In this document: one piece after another, positions 1 through 7,997 of the stretch | How the letters are laid out: every line of letters starts with the position of its first letter | Position numbering within the stretch: position 1 is the first letter of the stretch | NCBI RefSeq assembly: GCF_001584185.1 | Contig: NZ_CP013234.1 | Span: 1,922,001-1,986,000, forward strand | Length of the DNA stretch: 64,000 nucleotides | From: Collimonas pratensis | GTDB lineage: Bacteria; Pseudomonadota; Gammaproteobacteria; Burkholderiales; Burkholderiaceae_D | Direction of reading: 5' to 3' | The notes under the pieces: model-generated | Seen by the model: only the letters and a program-made list of their open reading frames with translations | The model's database searches: none | What the model was told of the DNA's origin: nothing | Position numbers and translations under genes: made by a program

Positions 1-321
1 GAGGAATTCCAGCTTGTTGGCGACTGCGCGCCAGTTTTCATGGTCCGCCAGCGGCGCTTGCGAGCGCGTGATCGGTGTCCATTCTGGATGTGCGGCCAGG
101 CGAGCGTTGATTTCGATGAAGTGGCGCTGTTCCGGCGGCAGGTCGATTTCATTGTAAATGGCGCCGACCGGGCATTCCGGTACGCACATCGAGCAGTCGA
201 TGCAGTTGTCCGGCACAATGACGAGGAAGTTCGGTCCTTGCCGGAAGCAGTCCATAGGACAGACTTCGACACAGTCGGTGTACTTGCACTGGATGCAGGA
301 ATCGGTGACGACAAAGGGCAT
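1..321 (-). CDS. fdxA: 7Fe-8S ferredoxin FdxA, C-terminal end cut by window edge
   Basis: This is a small cytoplasmic electron carrier of the bacterial 7Fe/8Fe ferredoxin family. The visible 107 codons carry two iron-sulfur motifs: Cys9, Cys12, Cys17 and Cys21 near the N-terminus, and Cys40-x2-Cys43-x2-Cys46-x3-Cys50-Pro. These match the [3Fe-4S]/[4Fe-4S] arrangement of FdxA. The ATG at 321 opens with MPFVV, which is the family's usual start. The reading frame is still open at base 1, and FdxA proteins are about this long, so only a few residues should be missing. It is transcribed away from rarA. Its redox partner cannot be told from the sequence. Confidence 0.93.
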   Translation of the reverse strand, partial: MPFVVTDSCIQCKYTDCVEVCPMDCFRQGPNFLVIVPDNCIDCSMCVPECPVGAIYNEIDLPPEQRHFIEINARLAAHPEWTPITRSQAPLADHENWRAVANKLEFL

Positions 322-518
322 GGTCGGGCAGGTCCGGGTTGGGGCTGGCGTACAAAGTCGAGGCTGGCGTTGGCATCAAAATCGAGTGGGATTCTCTCAC
401 AGTTGGCGTTTTTGCGTCGTCTGCTGCGTGCAACGGCGCCCGGGCTGGACTGGATTCCGCTTATGCATCATCCTGTTGCACTTCTCAAACCAGGCACATT
501 TTTCACAGAACCATCCTC

Positions 519-1826
519 ATGTCCGATCTCTTTAGCGTAGCACCCACTCCACCGCTGGCCGAAGCGCTGCGTCCGGCCACCTTGGATGACGTTATCGGGC
601 AAAGCCATCTGCTGGGGCCGGGCAAGCCGCTGCGGCTGGCCTTTGAGTCGGGCAAGCCGCATTCGATGATCCTGTGGGGGCCGCCCGGCGTCGGCAAGAC
701 TACGCTGGCGCGCCTGACCGCGAATGCCTTCGATTGCGAATTCATCCCCTTGTCGGCGGTGTTTTCCGGGGTCAAGGATATCCGCGCCGCGATGGAGCAG
801 GCACAGCAGTACCTGGCCCAGGGCAAGCACACCATCCTGTTCGTCGATGAAATCCACCGTTTCAACAAATCGCAGCAGGATGCCTTGTTACCGTATGCCG
901 AATCGGGGCTGGTGACTTTCATTGGCGCCACCACCGAAAATCCCTCGTTTGAAGTCAACTCGGCTTTGCTCTCGCGTGCGCAAGTGTATGTGCTGCAGGC
1001 GCTCACCGAAGACGAGCTCAAGCAGCTGCTGCAACGGGCGCAGCAGCGCGTGCTGTCGCAGCTGCAGTTTGACGAGGCGGCGGTAGACACCCTGATCGGC
1101 TATGCCGACGGCGATGCGCGCCGCCTGCTGAATCTGCTGGAACAGGTCGGCAGCGCGCTCCGGGCTTCCGGCGTGACGCAGGTGACCGCGGAATTCCTGG
1201 AAAATGCCTTGACCCTGAATGCGCGCCGTTTCGACAAGGGCGGCGATAATTTCTACGACCAGATTTCCGCCCTGCATAAATCGGTGCGCGGCTCCAGCCC
1301 GGATGGCGCGCTGTACTGGCTGTGCCGCATGCTGGACGGCGGCGCGGATCCTAAATACCTGTCGCGGCGCATCATCCGCATGGCCTGGGAAGATATCGGC
1401 CTGGCCGATCCGCGCGCCATGCAAATCGCCACCGATGCCGCCGCCACCTTCGAACGCTTGGGGTCGCCGGAAGGCGAGCTGGCGCTGGGGCAGGCGGTGA
1501 TCTACCTGGCGATCGCCGCCAAGAGCAATGCCGGCTACAACGCCTTCAACCAGGCTATGGCATTCGTCAAGAAAGACAAGTCGCGCGAGGTGCCGGTGCA
1601 TCTGCGCAATGCGCCAACCAAGCTGATGAAGGAACTCGGCTACGGTCACGAATATCGCTATGCGCACAATGAGCCGCATGCCTACGCCGCCGGCGAAACC
1701 TACCTGCCGGACGGCATGGAAGATCCGCGCTGGTACCAGCCGGTGCCGCGCGGGGTGGAAGCCAAGATCGCCGAGAAAATGCAGTTCCTCCGCAGCCTGG
1801 ATGACGATGCCAGGGGCGGCAGGTAG
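519..1826 (+). CDS. rarA: Replication-associated recombination protein A (AAA+ ATPase)
   Basis: RarA (MgsA) is an AAA+ ATPase of the clamp-loader-like family that acts at stalled replication forks and binds SSB. The 435-residue protein has the family length. Walker A is GPPGVGKT at residues 54-61 and Walker B/DEIH is at 110-113, followed by the sensor region and the C-terminal tetramerisation domain, including the conserved YKYAHDYP-like stretch seen here as YRYAHNEPHAY. The frame is open further upstream, but MSDLFSVAPTPPLAEALRP is the usual N-terminus, so the start is set at 519. It is divergent from fdxA with about 200 bp between them. Confidence 0.95.
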   Translation: MSDLFSVAPTPPLAEALRPATLDDVIGQSHLLGPGKPLRLAFESGKPHSMILWGPPGVGKTTLARLTANAFDCEFIPLSAVFSGVKDIRAAMEQAQQYLAQGKHTILFVDEIHRFNKSQQDALLPYAESGLVTFIGATTENPSFEVNSALLSRAQVYVLQALTEDELKQLLQRAQQRVLSQLQFDEAAVDTLIGYADGDARRLLNLLEQVGSALRASGVTQVTAEFLENALTLNARRFDKGGDNFYDQISALHKSVRGSSPDGALYWLCRMLDGGADPKYLSRRIIRMAWEDIGLADPRAMQIATDAAATFERLGSPEGELALGQAVIYLAIAAKSNAGYNAFNQAMAFVKKDKSREVPVHLRNAPTKLMKELGYGHEYRYAHNEPHAYAAGETYLPDGMEDPRWYQPVPRGVEAKIAEKMQFLRSLDDDARGGR

Positions 1827-1877
1827 GCCGGCACTACGCTGACCGAGTGATGTGAGTCAGGGCGCCACGCAGACCGA

Positions 1878-1943
1878 GTCATCTGGGGTCATAGTTTTTT
1901 TACGACGGCAGTATCGTCGTAAATTACTCTGACCCCAGATGAC
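1878..1943. repeat. Palindromic element A, nested inverted repeats
   Basis: The outer arms GTCATCTGGGGTCA (1878-1891) and TGACCCCAGATGAC (1930-1943) are perfect reverse complements. An inner pair, TTTACGACG (1899-1907) and CGTCGTAAA (1915-1923), is also perfect. Together they would form a long two-part hairpin. The look is that of a REP-type or miniature element rather than a simple terminator. Confidence 0.75.
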
Positions 1944-2012
1944 GGATTCGGAGAAAGGCAGGGCGCATTCATGGCTTTGTTTTCTTACAGCGAGGCAGAC
2001 ATTTCATAGCTC

Positions 2013-2094
2013 GCTAATTGGGGTCAGCGCTAATTGGTGTCAGAGTCAAATTTCTGCAAAAGAGCGCGCAGAAATTTGACTGACCCCAGTTAGC
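2013..2094. repeat. Palindromic element B, related to element A
   Basis: The left arm (2029-2057) reads GCTAATTGGTGTCAGAGTCA and continues into AATTTCTGC. The right arm (2068-2094) is its near-complete reverse complement, with a two-base deletion and two mismatches. A partial extra copy of the arm start, GCTAATTGGGGTCAGC, lies just upstream from 2013. The shared GGGGTCA word links it to element A. Similar GGGGTCAGAGTCAAATT words are known to me from REP-associated transposase neighbourhoods, but no transposase is present here. Confidence 0.7.
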
Positions 2095-2132
2095 TACGTG
2101 TCTTAAGCGCGACGAAAATCCGGACCTCGCCG

Positions 2133-2846
2133 TCACAGCATCCGCACCGGCGCAAACAGCTTGGTGAAATCCACTTCCTTGGGCGGCGTGGCCTCGGTCA
2201 GCAGTTCGGAAGCGTACTCGCCCAGGTGATGTTCCATCAGCCTGGCCGCGCGTTCGCCGTCGCCTTGCTCAATCGCATCCAGTATCGCGCCATGTTCATC
2301 CGCCGAACAGCTGTTGCGCTTTGGCGTTTCATACAAGCCGATCAACAGAGAAGTGCGCGCGATCAGGGTGCGCAGGTAGGCGCTGACGATATTGTTCTGG
2401 TTGGCTTCGCTCAGCTTGATATGGAATTCTCCCGACAGTCTTATCCATGCCCCCCAGTTGCCTTGCTCGCGCAGCGCATGTTCGCGCTTCACCAGCGCCC
2501 GCAGTTCCGGCAGGACCTTGCGCTTGGCGGCCAGGCTCTTGACTGAACCGCTTTCGAGGATGCCGCGCGCTTCGAACACTTCGCGCGCTTCTTTCACGTC
2601 ATGGGTAGCGATCACTGCGCCACGGTTAGGCTGCAGGTCGATCACCCGTTCATGCGCCAGCTTGACGAAGACCCGCCGCAAGGTGCCGCGCGTGACGCCG
2701 AAGGCTTCGCATAGCGGCGCCTCCACCAGACGCGTCCCCGGCGGCAGTTGATGATCAAGGATGGCGTCAATGATGGAGAGCTGGATGCGCGCATCGATTT
2801 CATCGTTGCTCAAATCCTCCTGCGAAATCCTGGAAACGGCGCTCAT
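2133..2846 (-). CDS. GntR family transcriptional regulator, FadR/FCD subfamily
   Basis: This is a 237-residue DNA-binding regulator. It has an N-terminal winged-helix GntR domain (about residues 20-90, with a recognition region around VTRGTLRRVFVKL) and an all-alpha C-terminal FCD ligand domain (about 95-220). The frame is open to 2981, but ATG 2846 is preceded by GGAGAA at good spacing and is chosen as the start. The gene is divergent from the NCS1 permease gene, and the 511 bp between them hold several ATTGTGCACAAT-like palindromes. It probably controls the permease and racemase genes in response to a hydantoin, allantoin or related nitrogen compound. The ligand is inferred only from the neighbours. 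Confidence 0.88.
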   Translation of the reverse strand: MSAVSRISQEDLSNDEIDARIQLSIIDAILDHQLPPGTRLVEAPLCEAFGVTRGTLRRVFVKLAHERVIDLQPNRGAVIATHDVKEAREVFEARGILESGSVKSLAAKRKVLPELRALVKREHALREQGNWGAWIRLSGEFHIKLSEANQNNIVSAYLRTLIARTSLLIGLYETPKRNSCSADEHGAILDAIEQGDGERAARLMEHHLGEYASELLTEATPPKEVDFTKLFAPVRML

Positions 2847-3357
2847 GGCAGGTTCTCCGCTGACGGTTTCGGCTGTATTCCCGGCGTGAGGCAAGTCTGG
2901 ATTGTGCACAATGTATACATGGATCGAGGCAGATTCTTCAAAGTATTGCCACAGTATAAATCCGAAGCCGGCTGCGTGCACGGCCTGCAGCTATTGTTGG
3001 AAAAGCTTGTTTATTCTTCCGTCTGAGTACGCACTCGGATCGTGCTGAAGAAGGTTTTGTGCACAATGCTGGCGATCCTTGCACGTAATTTGTGCGTATT
3101 CAACGCTGCGCGGTCGCCGTCTTGTCGCCTCCAGACAACTACCTTTTCCCGATTTCCTCTATGTCAGATGAGTAAAACCCTTGTCATGCAAGCTGCTTGG
3201 CACGGTTCTGGCTTCATGTAAATCCAGGATTGTGCGCAATATTGAATTTGATTGTGCATATATGAGGGCTGATGGCCGCGGGAGTCGCAGGCGTCCCATC
3301 GCCGATGACAATTTGACGCACCGCCTACCCAATCACACACATACCGGATCAGGAGTC
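2847..3357. promoter_or_regulatory. Divergent control region with GntR-type operators
   Basis: No gene is supported in these 511 bases. Palindromic words of the FadR-like type recur: ATTGTGCACAAT at 2901-2912 (perfect), TTGTGCACAA at 3057-3066 (perfect), ATTGTGCGCAAT at 3229-3240 (one central mismatch) and ATTGTGCATA at 3251-3260 (half-site). The spread suggests cooperative binding of the divergent regulator, with sites near both promoters. Confidence 0.75.
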
Positions 3358-4830
3358 ATGATGGAACAGCACAATGCGATCATCAAGCCGTCGTACCACG
3401 ACAGGCTCACCAATGAAGACCTGGCGCCGCTGAAAAAGCAGACCTGGGGCAGCTACAATATTTTTGCATTCTGGATGTCGGACGTGCACAGCGTCGGCGG
3501 CTACGTGACCGCCGGCAGCCTGTTCGCGCTGGGCCTGAGCAGCTGGCAGGTGCTGGTGTCGCTGCTGGTGGGGATTGTCATCGTGCAGTGTTTCGCCAAC
3601 CTGGTGGCGAAGCCGAGCCAGATTACCAGCGCACCTTATCCGGTGATTTGCCGCACCACATTCGGCGTGCTGGGGGCGAATATACCGGCCATTATCCGCG
3701 GCCTGATCGCGGTGGCCTGGTACGGCATCCAGACCTACCTGGCGTCGGGCGCCTTCCTGCTGATCGTGCTCAAGTTTTTCCCGCAGATGGCGCTCTACGC
3801 AGACGTCAAGCAATACGGCTTTGCCGGCCTGTCTTACCTCGGCTGGCTTGGTTTCATGGTGATGTGGGTGCTGCAAGCCATCGTGTTCTGGACCGGCATG
3901 GATGCGATCCGCAAATTCATCGACTGGGCCGGTCCCGCCGTGTATGTGGTGATGCTGCTGCTGGCCGTGTGGCTGATCAGCAAGGCCGGCTGGAGCAACA
4001 TCGACCTCAACCTGGGCGGCATCAAGTACAGCGGCACGGCGGCTTTGCCGATCATGATCAATGCGACCGCGCTGGTGGTGTCTTACTTCTCGGGGCCGAT
4101 GCTTAATTTCGGCGATTTTTCGCGCTATGGCAAGGATTACCAGTCGGTCAAGCGCGGTAATTTCTGGGGCTTGCCGGTGAATTTCCTCGGCTTCTCGTTG
4201 CTGACAGTGGTCTGCATCGCCACCACCCTGCCGCTGTATGGCAAGCTGATCACCGATCCGGTGGAGATGGTCGGCCATATCGACAACACCTTCGCGGTGG
4301 TGCTGGGCGGCCTGACTTTCATGATCGCTACGGTGGGCATCAACATCGTCGCCAACTTCGTCTCGCCGGCCTTCGATTTTTCCAACGTGGCGCCGAAGCA
4401 GATCAGCTGGCGCATGGGCGGCATGATCGCGGCGGTGGCGTCGGTCTTCATCACGCCCTGGAATTTGTTCAACAATCCGCACGTGATCCATTACACGCTG
4501 GATATCCTCGGTTCTTTCATCGGCCCTTTGTTCGGCATCCTGATTGCGGATTTTTACCTGGTCAAGAAGCAGCAGGTGAGCGTCGACGACCTCTACAGCA
4601 TGGATGAGAAGGGCGCTTACTGGTACCGCAATGGCTACAACCCGAAAGCCATCATGGCGCTGATCCCGTCCGCCATCATTCCGATCCTCTGTGTGCTGGT
4701 GCCGGCTTTCGGCGGCCTGGCCAATTTCACCTGGTTCATCGGCATGGGCTGCGGCCTGCTGATCTACTGGACCATCAGCGTCCGGCAAGTGCTGCCGGCA
4801 GCGGCTACGGCCGCGACCGAAATGCCCTAG
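3358..4830 (+). CDS. NCS1 family nucleobase/allantoin/hydantoin permease
   Basis: This is an inner-membrane symporter of the nucleobase:cation symporter-1 family, which carries cytosine, uracil, allantoin or hydantoins. The 490-residue product has about 12 hydrophobic helices. The family's N-terminal region around TWGSYNIFAFWMSDVHS is clear, and a C-terminal IGPLFGILIADFYLVKK stretch is typical of PucI/HyuP-like members. An ATG pair lies at 3358 and 3361, and AGGAG at 3351-3355 fits 3361 slightly better. The frame upstream of this has no ribosome site. The racemase gene follows 71 bp later, so the two probably form an operon. The substrate is inferred. Confidence 0.92.
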   Translation: MMEQHNAIIKPSYHDRLTNEDLAPLKKQTWGSYNIFAFWMSDVHSVGGYVTAGSLFALGLSSWQVLVSLLVGIVIVQCFANLVAKPSQITSAPYPVICRTTFGVLGANIPAIIRGLIAVAWYGIQTYLASGAFLLIVLKFFPQMALYADVKQYGFAGLSYLGWLGFMVMWVLQAIVFWTGMDAIRKFIDWAGPAVYVVMLLLAVWLISKAGWSNIDLNLGGIKYSGTAALPIMINATALVVSYFSGPMLNFGDFSRYGKDYQSVKRGNFWGLPVNFLGFSLLTVVCIATTLPLYGKLITDPVEMVGHIDNTFAVVLGGLTFMIATVGINIVANFVSPAFDFSNVAPKQISWRMGGMIAAVASVFITPWNLFNNPHVIHYTLDILGSFIGPLFGILIADFYLVKKQQVSVDDLYSMDEKGAYWYRNGYNPKAIMALIPSAIIPILCVLVPAFGGLANFTWFIGMGCGLLIYWTISVRQVLPAAATAATEMP

Positions 4831-4901
4831 TCCCAGCAGCCGGCCTGGCGATGCCGGGCCGGCCATGCCGCCGCGGCGGCGATTTTTACCGGCATCCCAT
4901 T

Positions 4902-5636
4902 TTGAAAATCAAGATCATCAATCCCAACACCACCTGGAGCATGACCAGGAAAATCGGCCAGTGCGCGCGCCAGGTCGCGGCGCCCGGCACCGAGATCGTG
5001 GCAGTCAGCCCGGATATGGGGCCAGCCTCCATCGAAAGCCATTACGACGAAGCCCTTAGCGTGCCCGGCATCCTGCAGGAAATCCGGCTGGGCGAAGCGG
5101 CTGCGGTCGATGCTTACGTGATCGCCTGCTTCGGCGATCCCGGCCTGTACGCCGCGCGCGAGGCTGCGCGCGGCCCGGTGATCGGCATCGCGGAAGCGGC
5201 GATGCACGCGGCCAGCATGATCGGCGCCAGCTTCAGCGTGGTCACCACCCTGGAGCGCACTTGCGGCATCGCCTGGCATCTGGCCGAGCGCTACGGCATG
5301 CAGCGCTTCTGCCGCAAGGTGCGCGCCTGCAAGCTGAACGTACTGGAGCTGGAACAACCCGGATCGGCGGCCTACCGCATCATCCTGGAAGAATGCCGGC
5401 AGGCGCTGCAGCAGGATCAGATCGACAGCATTGTGCTTGGCTGCGCCGGCATGACCGATCTCTGCCGGGCCATCGAAGAAGAGCTGGGCATCGCCGTAAT
5501 CGACGGCGTGGCAGTGGCGGTGAAGCTGGCGGAAAGCCTGGTGCATCTGGGCCTGAAGACCGGCAAGCGCGGCGACCTGGCCTATCCGCTGCATAAGCCG
5601 TATAGCGGCTTGCTGCAAAATTTTGCCCAGACCTAG
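4902..5636 (+). CDS. Asp/Glu/hydantoin racemase family protein
   Basis: This is a cofactor-independent racemase of the Asp/Glu/hydantoin family (244 residues), with two catalytic cysteines in ACFGDPGL (Cys76) and VLGCAGM (Cys181). Hydantoin racemase (HyuE/HyuA) and allantoin racemase (HpxA) share this fold and length. The N-terminus KIKIINPNTT is diagnostic of the family and forces a TTG start at 4902. The in-frame ATG at 4851 would add an arginine-rich extension that the family lacks. With the NCS1 permease upstream it would import and epimerise a chiral hydantoin or allantoin. No hydantoinase or carbamoylase is in the window, so the rest of the pathway must be elsewhere. Confidence 0.87.
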   Translation: MKIKIINPNTTWSMTRKIGQCARQVAAPGTEIVAVSPDMGPASIESHYDEALSVPGILQEIRLGEAAAVDAYVIACFGDPGLYAAREAARGPVIGIAEAAMHAASMIGASFSVVTTLERTCGIAWHLAERYGMQRFCRKVRACKLNVLELEQPGSAAYRIILEECRQALQQDQIDSIVLGCAGMTDLCRAIEEELGIAVIDGVAVAVKLAESLVHLGLKTGKRGDLAYPLHKPYSGLLQNFAQT

Positions 5637-6135
5637 CGGCAGGCCCTAGGCCTTGCACTCTTCGGTGCATTTCCATTGCACCAAATCCGGGCGTGCCGGC
5701 CATGGCGCCGGGAATTTGTCAAAACAATCCCGTTTTCCACGATTGGTCTCTGCCGCGCCGCCAGCTCTTTCCCAGCTGCGCTGATGGCGTCGCCGTTGCC
5801 GGCGCTTGAATCAAAAGACAAGATGCTTTTCTTTGTATAGATTTTTTTGTTCTATCTATATACGTTTTTCGCGATAAGAAAAACCTAAGAGAAGCGGCTC
5901 GCGCTTGGCCTCGATATTGCTTCTATCTGTGAAGTGAGGCGGCTTATGCCATTAGTCATTTGTGGACATCGGTTCGCCTCATAGACAACCCTGTCTGCCT
6001 GATTGTCCAGTGGCGGCGGCTGTTCAAGGTAACAGTGGAAACCGCTATTTCCACACTTGTTAACAGCAAGCCAAGCAAATGTTCAAATAATTAAATGTTT
6101 AGTGAAAATTATGTTGCTTAGTCCCGTTTGTCTGG

Positions 6136-6165
6136 TTGACGGCCAACGCAAATTAGCCCTACATT
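6136..6165 (+). promoter_or_regulatory. Candidate promoter upstream of the ECF sigma operon
   Basis: TTGACG at 6136-6141 and TACATT at 6160-6165 are spaced by 18 bp, a plausible vegetative promoter. It would give a leader of about 240 nt before the sigma gene. It is predicted from sequence only. Confidence 0.4.
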
Positions 6166-6201
6166 TTGGTCTTGAATTAAGTAGAGCTAAAATTCGGTAC
6201 G

Positions 6202-6238
6202 CGTCTTTTTTGCAATGTTTTCGTTTTGCAAAGAGACG
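6202..6238 (+). promoter_or_regulatory. Hairpin in the leader of the ECF sigma gene
   Basis: CGTCTTTTTTGCAA (6202-6215) can pair with TTGCAAAGAGACG (6226-6238) with one mismatch or bulge, leaving a short loop. It sits between the candidate promoter and the sigma gene's ribosome site. It could be an attenuator, a site for RNA-level control, or an operator. Confidence 0.4.
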
Positions 6239-6408
6239 TCGCAGGAGCGTCAGTACCGAAAAAAGCCAAGCTGTTTTTACGCAATTTTTGGCGCCCCTGA
6301 CTTCGAGCCTGGCTTTGCCAGTGCTTTGGCAAAACTTATATCCAATAAGGAAAGCTGATAGTCAGACGCCGGAACATGCCGCGAAAGAGCAACATAGGAG
6401 AGCCGCTT

Positions 6409-6909
6409 ATGCCCAAGGTTGAGGCTACATCGATACAGTCCTTATATGTTGAGCACCATAACTGGTTGGTAGGATGGCTGCGCCGGCGCCTCGGCAATAT
6501 CGACCACGCCGCGGATATCGCCCAGGATACGTTTGTACGGGTACTGCTGAAATCGGCGATCGAAGTGATCGAAGAGCCGCGCGCCTATCTGACGGTCATC
6601 GCCAAGGGCCTGGTTGCCAACGCCCACCGGCGCGATGCCTTGGAACGCACTTACCTGGAAACGCTGGCGATGGTGCCGGAAGAGCTGGCGCCCTCGCAGG
6701 AATACCGTGCGATGCTGCTGGAAACCTTGTTTGAAATCGACGCCATGCTGGACCAGCTGCCGGCCAAGGCGCGCAGCACCTTCCTGCTGTCGCAGCTGGA
6801 AGGCCTGACCTATGCCGAGATTGCCGAGCGCCTCGATATTTCCGTGCGTACCGTCAAGCGCCACATGGTGCTGGGCTTTGAACAATGCCTGATGTTTTCC
6901 CTGCCATGA
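6409..6909 (+). CDS. ECF sigma factor, FecI-like
   Basis: This is a 166-residue extracytoplasmic-function sigma-70 factor. Sigma region 2 (about residues 12-75) contains DIAQDTFVRVL, and region 4 (about 110-160) contains the helix-turn-helix LTYAEIAERLDISVRTVKRHM. AGGAG at 6396-6400 sits eight bases before ATG 6409, and an upstream in-frame ATG at 6376 lacks this. The stop overlaps the start of the FecR-like gene by ATGA, so the pair is translationally coupled. With the TonB receptor downstream it forms a FecI/FecR/FecA-type surface-signalling system, which normally switches on uptake of an iron chelate. Confidence 0.93.
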   Translation: MPKVEATSIQSLYVEHHNWLVGWLRRRLGNIDHAADIAQDTFVRVLLKSAIEVIEEPRAYLTVIAKGLVANAHRRDALERTYLETLAMVPEELAPSQEYRAMLLETLFEIDAMLDQLPAKARSTFLLSQLEGLTYAEIAERLDISVRTVKRHMVLGFEQCLMFSLP

Positions 6910-7865
6910 ACGACACCCCCATCAATCCCGCCATTATCCGCGAAGCCGCAACCTGGCTGATGACCTTGCACGGCGGCGAGGCCACCGAAGCCGACCAGAG
7001 AGCCTGGCAGCGCTGGCGTTCGCGCAGCCCGGAACATCAGCGCGCATGGATGTGCGCGCAAAAGATCAATAGTGCGTTCAGCGACATCCCGGCCGAACTG
7101 GCCATGCCGGTGCTCGACCGTCCGGTATCGTACCAGCAGCGGCGCACCGCTTTGAAAGCCTTGTCGCTGCTGCTGACGGCAGCGCCGGCGGCGTGGCTGG
7201 CGACCAGGTTGCCGTGGGAAGAATGGACTGCCGACTACCAGACCGGCACCGGCGAGCAGCGCGACGTGGCGCTGGCCGATGGTTCCCGCCTGATGCTGAA
7301 TACGGCCAGTGCGGTCGACGTCAAGTTCGATGCCGCCCAGCGCCTGGTGCGCTTGTATACCGGCGAGATGCTGGTCACCACCGGTCGCGACCAGCGCTTT
7401 CCGGCGCGGCCGTTCCTGGTGCAGACCCGGCATGGCATGCTGCGCGCGCGCGATACCCGCTTCGATGTGCGGCAGGAGGGCATGCGCAGTCATGTGGCGG
7501 TGTTCGAGGGCGCGGTCGAAGTGGTGCCGCAAAAATCCGCAGGCATGGCGTTGCTGCTGAAGGCCGGCCAGCAATGCGTATTTACCGCCAAAGGCGTGGA
7601 GCCGGTGCAGCAGGCCGACGGCAGTCTGGCGCTGTGGTCGCAAGGGGTGCTGGTCGCCGACAAAATGCGGCTTGCCGATTTTGTCGACGAATTGGCGCGC
7701 TACCGGCACGGCCGTCTGATCTGCGATCCAGCGGTCGCCGAGCAGCGGGTTTCGGGCGCGTTCCAGTTGAACGATACCGACCAGGTGCTGTTTTTGCTCA
7801 GCAAGGTCCTGCCGGTGCGGGTAGAAAAAATCAGCCGCTACTGGGTGACGGTGACTAAAGCTTAA
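6906..7865 (+). CDS. FecR family anti-sigma/signal-transducing membrane protein
   Basis: This 319-residue protein has a cytoplasmic N-terminal FecR_N (DUF4880) domain (about residues 8-50) with the characteristic AATWLMTLHGGEAT and W-rich AWQRWRSRSPEHQRAW stretches. A single hydrophobic segment follows at about 78-95, then a periplasmic FecR domain. It would hold the upstream sigma factor at the membrane and relay the receptor's signal. The start ATG 6906 overlaps the sigma stop. A longer in-frame start at 6885 lies inside the sigma gene and is less likely. Confidence 0.93.
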   Translation: MNDTPINPAIIREAATWLMTLHGGEATEADQRAWQRWRSRSPEHQRAWMCAQKINSAFSDIPAELAMPVLDRPVSYQQRRTALKALSLLLTAAPAAWLATRLPWEEWTADYQTGTGEQRDVALADGSRLMLNTASAVDVKFDAAQRLVRLYTGEMLVTTGRDQRFPARPFLVQTRHGMLRARDTRFDVRQEGMRSHVAVFEGAVEVVPQKSAGMALLLKAGQQCVFTAKGVEPVQQADGSLALWSQGVLVADKMRLADFVDELARYRHGRLICDPAVAEQRVSGAFQLNDTDQVLFLLSKVLPVRVEKISRYWVTVTKA

Positions 7866-7997
7866 GCGCCGGCTGATGCAGTTGAATGCCTCCATGTTTG
7901 CTTCCTGGCGGGATGGTGATATATGGCGATGCCCTTTTTTATCTGTCCGGGCGCGCCAGGCAGGTGCTTGTGACGGTTAACCGAGAAAGCAATTCGT

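Larger units (their letters stand above)
1827..2132. other. Intergenic region with two palindromic repeat elements
   Basis: No gene is visible here. The stretch holds two imperfect palindromes, listed separately, whose outer arms share the word GGGGTCA. It separates the convergent ends of rarA and the GntR-type regulator, so the hairpins may also end transcription. Confidence 0.7.
5637..6408. other. Long intergenic region upstream of the ECF sigma gene
   Basis: No convincing gene lies in these 772 bases. The first part, just after the racemase, has the palindromes TGCACTCTTCGGTGCA (5654-5669) and GGTGCA-N7-TGCACC (5664-5682). The second part, from about 5820, is AT-richer than its surroundings and carries a candidate promoter and a hairpin, listed separately. 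An open frame at 6057-6422 overlaps the sigma-factor start and has no family features. Confidence 0.6.

Noticed and set aside
149-433. A minus-strand frame over the ferredoxin start
   Set aside because: The FdxA frame with its cysteine motifs occupies the same strand and is unmistakable.
3349-4866. A 505-codon minus-strand frame opposite the NCS1 permease
   Set aside because: The protein is full of His, Gln, Arg and Asp runs with no hydrophobic core or domain, and is antisense to a clear membrane protein.
6057-6422. A 121-codon frame upstream of the ECF sigma gene
   Set aside because: It has no ribosome site or recognisable domain and runs past the start of the sigma gene. The region reads better as leader.
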